Notes under the pieces: generated by a model
Database searches by the model: none
Seen by the model: only the letters and a program-made list of their open reading frames with translations
Told to the model about the DNA's origin: nothing
In this document: in pieces, positions 13,201-22,200 of the stretch
Numbering within the stretch: the first letter of the stretch is position 1
How the letters are laid out: the number at the start of each line of letters is the position of its first letter
Source of the DNA: Progne subis subis
Taxonomy: Eukaryota > Chordata > Aves > Passeriformes > Hirundinidae
Reading direction: 5' to 3'
DNA: 64,000 nucleotides
Assembly (NCBI GenBank): GCA_022316685.1
Contig: JAKJHU010000085.1
Span: 3,038,001-3,102,000, forward strand
Position numbers and translations under genes: made by a program

Positions 13201-16200
13201 CACCTTCCTGCAGGGCTAGGTCATACTGAAGATGAGAAATTGTTGTGTCTCTGTTTTGGTTGTGAGGAAAGGAGCTGCCCAGCTCTAAGCTTGATAAAGG
13301 AGAGGGGGTAAACCTCACCTGGGTGGAGTTAGTTACGTGGTGGGGGATGGTTTTTCTAACGCTGTGATAAAGAAAAAAATGATTCCTGAGCCTTCCTGTG
13401 ACTGTAGCACTTTGGGAAGGCTGATGTCTTTCCTCAGGAGTTCCCTTCTGAGCTTTAACATGAGCAGTCAGGTTGCAGTATCTCCGTGGAGGGCTCATGG
13501 CAATTGCCTTGTCTCAGAGTTGTGCTGTCTCCTGCCTGGGCTTTAGAGCCGTGTGTGCAGGGAGGCGTGGAGCCCCCAGCCCCAGCTCGTTAGGTGTTTG
13601 TAAGGGTCACTTAGTGAACATCCATCAGGAACGTGCAGCTGGGACAGCTGAGGGGGTGAGCAGAGCTTCAGCCTCCCCTGCTGGTACAGCCACACAAAAT
13701 CAGTGCTGTGTACAGCCACACAAAATCAGTGCTGTGTACAGCCACACAAAATCAGTGCTGTGTACAGCCACACAAAATCAGTGCTGTGTACAGCCACACA
13801 AAATCAGTGCTGTGTACAGCCACACAAAATCAGTGCTGTGTACAGCCACACAAAATCAGCAGGGGAAGTGCAGGAGAAGGTGGCACCTCTTGCACCAGGG
13901 CAGGGATCGTGCTTGGGCCCAGCTTGTGCCGAGATCTGCACCAGTGCGTCCTCGTAGCTGCTGTGCCAGCAGGCAGCACTGCTGGGGCTGCCAGCACCGC
14001 GGGCAGCGACACTCACGGGGGCTTCTTCTCTCCTCCAGATTGGCTGGATGATGTGGAACTGGCTGGTGACTGCACTTGCTACAGGAGCTTCAGTGGTCCT
14101 GTATGATGGATCTCCTCTGGTTCCCTCACCAAACGTGCTCTGGGACCTGACTGACAGACTGGGGTAGGTGCCCAGGGTTAGAGAAAGGGGATGGCACTGG
14201 CTCCTGTGCGGGTTCCTCTGGGGCAGGAGCTCCTGCACAGCGTGGCACGCTTCATCTTTTGGCTCAGCCCTGGGTGGAACCGCTTTTACAAACTTGTACT
14301 GCAACATTTTCTGAGAGGGGAGGAGAGACAAAGAGCTGATTGTTTCAAATTGGAGCCAGGTATTAGAATTCCAGGCAAACAAGGACTTTTGGTTCAATAG
14401 TTGTCAAGAGCAGCCTTTTCAAAAGGCAGTAATTGGGAGCAATCTGAAGAGTAATTTCTCAGCACACTCAGAACTTAGTAAATAAGAATTCTTTTTTTTC
14501 AAGCAGCTCAACCTAAGATTTTAATATAGAGCTTTGACTTATAGACATAAATTGACTGGAAGGGCTCAGCAGGGCTGCTTATATTTTCATATTTTGTTTT
14601 TTTAATCTGTAATGCCTAATTCATGCTGATAAGCTGTTCAGTAAGTGTTTTATGCCATTTTTTGTGCCTGAAAAATGCTCTCAGCACCCTTTCTTGAAGC
14701 TTAGAGAAATGGCAGGTAGCAGATAAACAGCTGTAAAACCCTGTGATTGCATTTTGCTTTGTTAAACTTTGATTTTTTTAAAATTTATTTTGTAACTTTC
14801 CTATTTTGCCAGCTGCATGTAAAGAGTAAATTTGAATTTTATTACCAGTAAAATGAGTGTCACATTTAATTGATAATTAAAATTGTTTGTGGTGGAAAGT
14901 GGATGACAAAAGATTCACTTTCTGACTCTGCATGATGAATAATTTAAACTTCACTGTCTTTTGTGACATGTAATATTTAAAGACTGACATTTTGTCTCTG
15001 GCTATTATAACTGAAGCTTAATGCCAAGTCAAAATCATTCCAGTAAAAAAAAAAAAAGGCACAGAAGAAACCCACAAACTTCAGCCATGCTTCACCCCCC
15101 GAAGAAACCCTGGTAGAACAACAGGCAAAAAAAAAAAAAAAAGAGATTTGAGAAACAACCCAGCTTATTTTTAAGCATTGTTTCCACATGCCAAAAGCAA
15201 GTGAAGATAAATGTGTCTGCATGTCTCACTTTTGTAATCTGGCGCTAAAAGCGGTGGCCATCTGGGTGCTGCTTCATCATGCAGTCTGTTCCCAGCTCAC
15301 TCATATGTTAAATATGTTAAAAAAAAAAGGCTCCAACATGTGAAGATTACCTTCTTCCCTGAAGATGCACACTTCCCTGCAGAGAGCATATTCTCAGGGT
15401 ATCGTCAGGATATCTCATCCTGCGTGGCAGGAATGACTCAAGTGGACATCCATTAATGAGCTCTGCAAGGGAATTGGTGGATGGTTATGCAGTTATGTAG
15501 CATTTGGAAGGAAATAAGGGGAGATTTGGCTCTACATGTGCTGTAGAGGAAGTGTCAAAGAGCTTAAAATAGAGCAGCATTTTGTATTCTAATGTAAAAT
15601 AAGCACTGGTTTGAGGCATGGAAGGAAAGTGAGATGTTACACAAGAGTAAAAATAGTTCTTGTGATTGGGGTACAGGGGGGCTGAGGAGCTCTGGGCTGG
15701 GGGCTCTCGTGCTGGGAGGTTCCCTGCTCATGGCAGGGGTTGGAACTCGATGATCTTTAAGGTTCCTTCCAGCCCAAACCATTCTGTGCCTCTCTGGTGC
15801 CCTTCCCATGCGCCTGATGAAGTGCTCTGTGCTCTGATGTGTTTGTGCAAGGATCCTGTTCCTGCCTGAGGGGGGATCTTCCAGCACCATGGCAAAGGCA
15901 GAGATCCCCTTCTGGCAGTGTTGAAATATTCCCTTCTCCTTGCCTGGAACAGTGTCCTACCTCCCATCCTGCCTTTGGAGGAAAACCCAGCCTAGCAGGA
16001 TCTTTTTTAAGCTCTGCTGGTGTTGGTATTGCTCATGCTCTGTGAATTCAGGCTGTGTTCCTTATCCTCATCTGTCTCTGCATTTTCTTCAGTGAGTTTA
16101 TTGCTGAAATGTAAAATGAATCAGTGGAAGCCAGGTAAGAGGATTTCCTGAAGGTCAGCAGGAGCATTAAACTGGCACTTGCATTGACAGATGGAAGAAC

Positions 16201-19200
16201 TTGAAACAAAGGCTGTGTTTTTAATTCTATTGTATTGAAGAGCTCCAAATGCACTTTGCAAGGGCAGGATTGAATTGTTCACTTGGGCCAAGTTTCCTGT
16301 TCATTTAGGCATGGGCACCTCAGGCTTTCACCACTGGAAACCAAACAGATATCTTCAGAAAATCACTGCTTTCTGTCCCAGAGTAAAGTTATTTTTTGTC
16401 CAACCGTGCCCTGAGATGACAAAATTTCTCTGTAAGATTGTACCAAGGCACTCTTGGAAAATCAAGGTCCATTAATAAAGTAAACATTATAACTTTTTAT
16501 GTTGTCTTTGGAGTGTTCTGCAGTTACAAATTCCTGTAAACCTAAGTGAATGTGAGATGGGAGTATTTTAATATTGAAAGATGGAGTTAAAAGTTTGAAA
16601 GCTGCAGAGATAACACTTGATCTGGGTGATTTTGATAGTTCAAAAGGGTGTACCTTGCACTTGGAAAGCTCTGAGGCTTGTACAGAGTGTGTAACAGCTT
16701 CTGCTCACTGCAGTGGGAATTGCAGGTCTTTAGAATCTTATCATATTTAAATATGCAAAACATGTAAACCTCTTTTTTTTTTCCCCTCTAGGATCACCAT
16801 CCTTGGAACGGGTGCGAAGTGGCTGGCTGTGCTAGAAGAGAAAAATTTAAAACCATGTAAGCTTCAAAAAGCTGGTGAATCCCTTCTGTCCTCCCTCCCA
16901 CCTTTCCTCTCCTGGTTCTGACTCCCCATCTTGTCACAGCCCTTTATGTAATTACTTTGGATTGTAGTGACATATAGTTCCAAACTTAACCTGCCTCACT
17001 TTTCTCCTTTTTAAGGTGAAACACACAACCTCCAAACGCTCCACACGATCCTGTCTACGGGATCACCTCTCAAATCCCAAAGCTATGAGTATGTCTACAA
17101 ACACATAAAAAGCAGTGTCCTCCTGGGATCCATTTCAGGTGAGCTTTTTATGCTGTAGCATCTCAGTGATTCTCTGATTGCCTGTGCAGTTCCTTCCTGC
17201 TTGTTTGGGAAGCTTAAACCTTTGGATCATTGGGGATTGGTTATAGTTAAACTGGAGTGAGCTGTCTTTTTAGTGCTGAGGTTTTTCTGCATAATTCACT
17301 GTGCCATGATGAAACTCAGGCATGCCAAAGTGGGGTTTTTTTGGTGGATGTTTTGGATTTTAAGTACGATAATTTATTTTGACTGGCTGTCCTTAGGGGT
17401 GGCAGGGTGAGATCAAGCAAAGAGTCTATTAACCTACAGAACATCATGTTCTGCATATAGCTGACTTTAGCAGAAAATACCTCTTGGAGAGTTCCCGTTT
17501 CAGTCCTTTTGTGCCAAGTAATTGGCACTGCAGATGGGTTTTTTGTAGATTATATAATTAGAGCAATATCAGGCCCCCGTGCTGTGCAGTTTGTTGTGAG
17601 CGGTGCTGGCTGAGGCCACTTGTGCTCACGTAAAGTCCATCACAGCACTCCTCCTTTTGCTTTGTAACAAGGACTATTTCAAAGGGCTTTTTAACTCAGT
17701 TTGATTTTTAAAATGTAACTCTTCTGCTGCTGAAGTTACCTCAGACTCAGGGCTCGGTAAGAGCAGTGCTGAATCTCGAACTTGCTACTACAGACATTAA
17801 TAGACTCAAATGCAGGAGCCTATTTTTGAGAAGAGCTAACATGATTGATTTGTGTTTTAATTCTCTTCCATGAAGTCCTAGAAAGGCTATAAATATTGCA
17901 GTTAAGTAAGCACTTTGACAGTATCCGTTTTTCTTAAGATAACTGTTCATCCTGAAGGCCTGGCTCCCCTCCTCCCATGCTCATAAGGTATAAAAGCTTA
18001 AGTTAATGTTGAGTGGAACTGGTTACTTTAAACTAATGAAAACCAACAAGAAAACATTTCTAAGTGATTCTGTAAATATCTGAAGTCTGTAAAAGCAGGG
18101 CCTGTTTATTTTCTCTCTCCTATAAATGGAAATCTCTCTTAAATGAGATTAAAGAGACTGTTGAAAGGAGAGAAGTGTTGCCTTAAGGGCTAGCTCTGCA
18201 TAAAAAACATACACATATAATAAGATATATAAAGTAAGGAAGAAAGCCTTTTAATAAAAGTCACAACATCCTAGATAATGCTGTTTGTTCTGTGCTGCTT
18301 AGTGTGGATCAGAAGCCTTTGGCAAAGGTTGGCAGTTGGCTGTTCCAGAGCTCCTATGTAATTTTTCAGGTTTGCTTTTTCCAAAAAATATTACATATTC
18401 TCATTGGATTTCTTTTATTGTAGGTGGAACGGATATAATTTCATGTTTCATGGGTCACAATGTTACAGTTCCTGTTTACAAAGGAGAAATTCAGGCCAGA
18501 AATCTTGGAATGGCTGTAGAAGCATGGAATGATGAAGGTAACTATCCTCCAAAATACTATGCACATGTAGAAAATACAGGGGCTAGATGATCTTAACAAC
18601 AAGTAGTAAGTGTAGGTGCTCTTTGCTTGGTTGCTGTTATTTACAGAAAGGAAATGTGGAAAATACTTCTTTCTTTGTCAACAGGAAAACCAGTTTGGGG
18701 TGAAAGTGGAGAGCTGGTTTGCACCAAGCCCATTCCCTGTCAGCCCACGCACTTCTGGAACGATGAGAATGGCAGCAAGTACAGAAAGGCTTATTTTTCC
18801 AAATTCCCAGGTATGTGATGAAGGCCTTGGGATGATGCAGACTGGAGGGGGAGAGGCACAGGTTTGTTTGCTGCTGCCCAATGCCAGCCACAGGCGCAGC
18901 TTTGAGCTCCAGTTTCCAGGGTGCGAACACCTCCCTCTGTTTTCTGGTGTTTTGTTTTGAGCAGAGATCCAAATACAGCCAGTGAGGATCTCTCAAAGCC
19001 CCAGTCCGGTGTTGCTGCTGCTGTCATCAGGCAGATCTGCCTGTCCCAGTCTGCAGTGCAGGGTGTGGGATGAATGGTCAGGAGCAGTCAGCTATTGACG
19101 AGCGCTGCTGCACCTCTGCCGGGCTGGAGGAGTCAATCCCAAGGGAAAAGTGCTGACCTGCTGCCTCATTAACATCAGGATTAAATATATATTAAATATT

Positions 19201-22200
19201 TGCTGCCTCAGACGTGCATATTCTGCATCCATAGCATTCTACAGAGAAAGGAACAGGCACCCGTGGACCAGAGGCTTTTCTCAGTAATTGTGGAGGACTT
19301 TGCTCATCCAGGGCTTTTCCTGATGTGGCACAGCAATGCCGAAATACCTGGTGCCTCTGGGGCAGGGATTTTTTTAGGAGCAGGATCCCCAGCTGCTGTT
19401 TTTGGATGTGGAAACTTTTTCTTTAATTAATGGCAACAATACAGAGTGGATTCACAAGCAAAGTCAGGATGTGCAGCAGGAGACAATCATATAGGAAAAG
19501 TGAGGAATGTGAAAGTTACAGTCTGTATTTAAGCCTGACAGCAGTAAATAAAAAAAAAGGTAATCTGTGTGACAATTTTAAGACTGAAATCTCTGAGGTT
19601 CTGTCTTTCCTTGTAAATGGGCTTGAGATGGTAACAACTAGGTTGGAAAATGGTCTTGTGTGCAAACAATTGAGGCTGGTATTTTTCTTCAGAAAAACCT
19701 GAGTAGAATTTGGGTTGTGCTTCTAGTTTTGGCAGGCTGCTGTGGCAGCCTCAATCTTAAATAATAATGAAAAAGTCAAGCCTGGTTTTTGCATTAAGAC
19801 AAATCAAGAACAGTAAGCACAAAAGCTCCGTAGGGAATTGTTGATACTTATTACACGAGCCCAGAAAGCTTCTTGTACAGAACTGTGCGTAACAAAAAGA
19901 AGATTGAGAAAGACAATGAACCGAGGTGGGAATGTTGTTACTTTTGTGGAAGATGCTTCCAGTAATTCAGAATGAGGTGTTCAGAGCAGCTATTCACTGG
20001 TTTTGTAAGGAATGCTGCATAGTCATGCAAACAATCAGATGATACCCTGGGGTTTGATCCTGATTTCTGAGCTGCTCCTGGCTGTGCTGGTTCTTTACAG
20101 TGGCTGTGGATTGTTTGTGCAGCTCAGCTCTGTTACCCTGGCTGGGGGCAATTCTCAGAGTGCGTCAGTTCTGTATTTCTGTGTGTTTCACTCAGTTCAT
20201 GCCAGCTGAGTTAGTGTGGGTGGAGAAATCAGCTGTTTAACCTCTGCCATTCCCCACCAGGTGTTTGGGCCCACGGTGATTACTGCAAAATTAACCCCAA
20301 GACTGGAGGGATTGTCATGCTGGGTCGCAGGTACGGTGTTCTGGTGGGAGAGCTGGGAGGAAACAAGAGTTACAATCTGCAGTCTTCACCTAGGAGTAAA
20401 ATGGACACGATTCTGTCGCCCTTGTTAGCTTTATATTAATTTTATTGAGTCTCATATTGTGCATTTCAACCCTTAAATTAATCAGAGCAGCTGGATTTGG
20501 GGAGGGGAGCACACTTTGGGGTTCTGCCTCGCTTTTGTGTTTATGAACACAAGGCTGCCCTGGATTTGGCTTTGTGTTCCACAGTTCATAATGGTCACAG
20601 GAATTTGGATTGAGAGTGCAGCACATTCAAGGGGGTGAACGGGGGGATTTGTTTTGTGGTCTTGGCTTTGCCATCACCTTTTTTTTTTACAGCAAAACTT
20701 CCTTACAGCGGATCAGGTATTAAGTTGTGCCTGTGTCAGTGATCACAGACATTCAGGATCACAATTGGGGATGAATTCACTGTTCACACTTCAAAGTTGC
20801 TGTTGGGAACAAAGTTGAGTGAATTAATGAAGTTGCTGTTCTCTGTACAGATTCATTCTAATGAGTAAAATGCCTTTTTGACTCAAATTCTCTTAAAATT
20901 CTGTTTCTAATGTGGTTTTGCTTTCACTAGAGAGACTTAGTTAATTGCATCAATTTTTCCTCTCGATCAAGCTGTAATCATATTTTAATGTTTCTTTGTT
21001 TTATTTGCGATTTTTCAGTGATGGTACATTAAATCCCAATGGAGTAAGATTTGGAAGTTCTGAAATCTATAACATAGGTATGAAATCAACTTTCTGCCTC
21101 TTCCAGCTATGACATTGTTGCCTTAAATCTGAAATTCAAGCATTACAAAGCTGTTTAGAAGGATTAAGTAAGAAAAAAAACTTGCTGTTTTTCAGATGAG
21201 ACAGTACAGAATATGTTAGTAACAGTAAAACTTGATTTTGTAAACTTAAAACTGGTTGCTTTCCTGAAGTACCCATCGGGTGGGAGGTGACTCCTTGGGA
21301 TATACAAAAGCAACATTTTATGGAGCAGTTTTCTTCTTTTTTCCTGAACCTGTCAGGCTTTTCTCTTCCCCTAAAGGCGAGCTCTTGACACTGTTTGTAT
21401 TGTACCTTTCCTGATAATTAGAAGTAGTTCTGGAGCTTGTGCTTTGTATTTCAAAGCCTGTGTTGTGACAGGTGGGGAAAGCGTCCCTGCAAAGGTGCTA
21501 ATCTGAGACTCAGGGACCTGTTGCCTCTTTGTTCTTGTGTCACCAGGAGTTTTAGTCTCCTGTCTGTGCTGCAGTGGGGAAAGCCTTTGAGTAAAACCTT
21601 ATCTGCCCCAAAAATAATAGTAAATTTTGTTTACGGACCTGAGAGGTCCTTAAACCTGGCTTTTTCCCCTAAGAGCTGCCCTTCCAGAGCAGGCAGAGCG
21701 CGCCTGTTTCCCTTTACCCATGCAGGGTGGGGGGAGATAATTTTAATTTTGCTCGTCGCGCACCGCGAAGCCCTAACGAGAGGATCCCGTTTCGCAGTGG
21801 AAGCCTTCGAGGAGGTGTCTGACAGCCTGTGCGTCCCTCAGTACAACAAGGACGGCGAGGAGAGGGTGATCCTGTTCCTGAAGATGGCCTCCAGCCACAC
21901 CTTCAGCCGCAGCCTGGTGAAGCGCATCCAGGACTCCATCCGCCTGGCGCTCTCGGCCAGGCACGTCCCCAGCCTCATCCTGGAGACCAAAGGCATCCCG
22001 GTATGGCAGGGAAAAAAGGCTGCCTGCTGTTTTCTTTGTCACCTTGAATAGTAATTAAAGGAGCGAGTTGTCACTGCTCTTCAAACCCACATGCGTGGAA
22101 ATTTTAGCATCTCGAAAGTGTATTCGAGCTTTATAAATAGTTTGTCTGTGTTGCTTAGCAACATCTTTTCATCTCCTCTTCAGCCGAGCATGGTTTTTGG

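Noticed and set aside
13473..14051. 192-codon + frame and overlapping frames through the 26-bp repeat
   Set aside because: The open frames exist only because the repeat lacks stops in three registers. They read into the AACS exon in the wrong frame or end in the intron.
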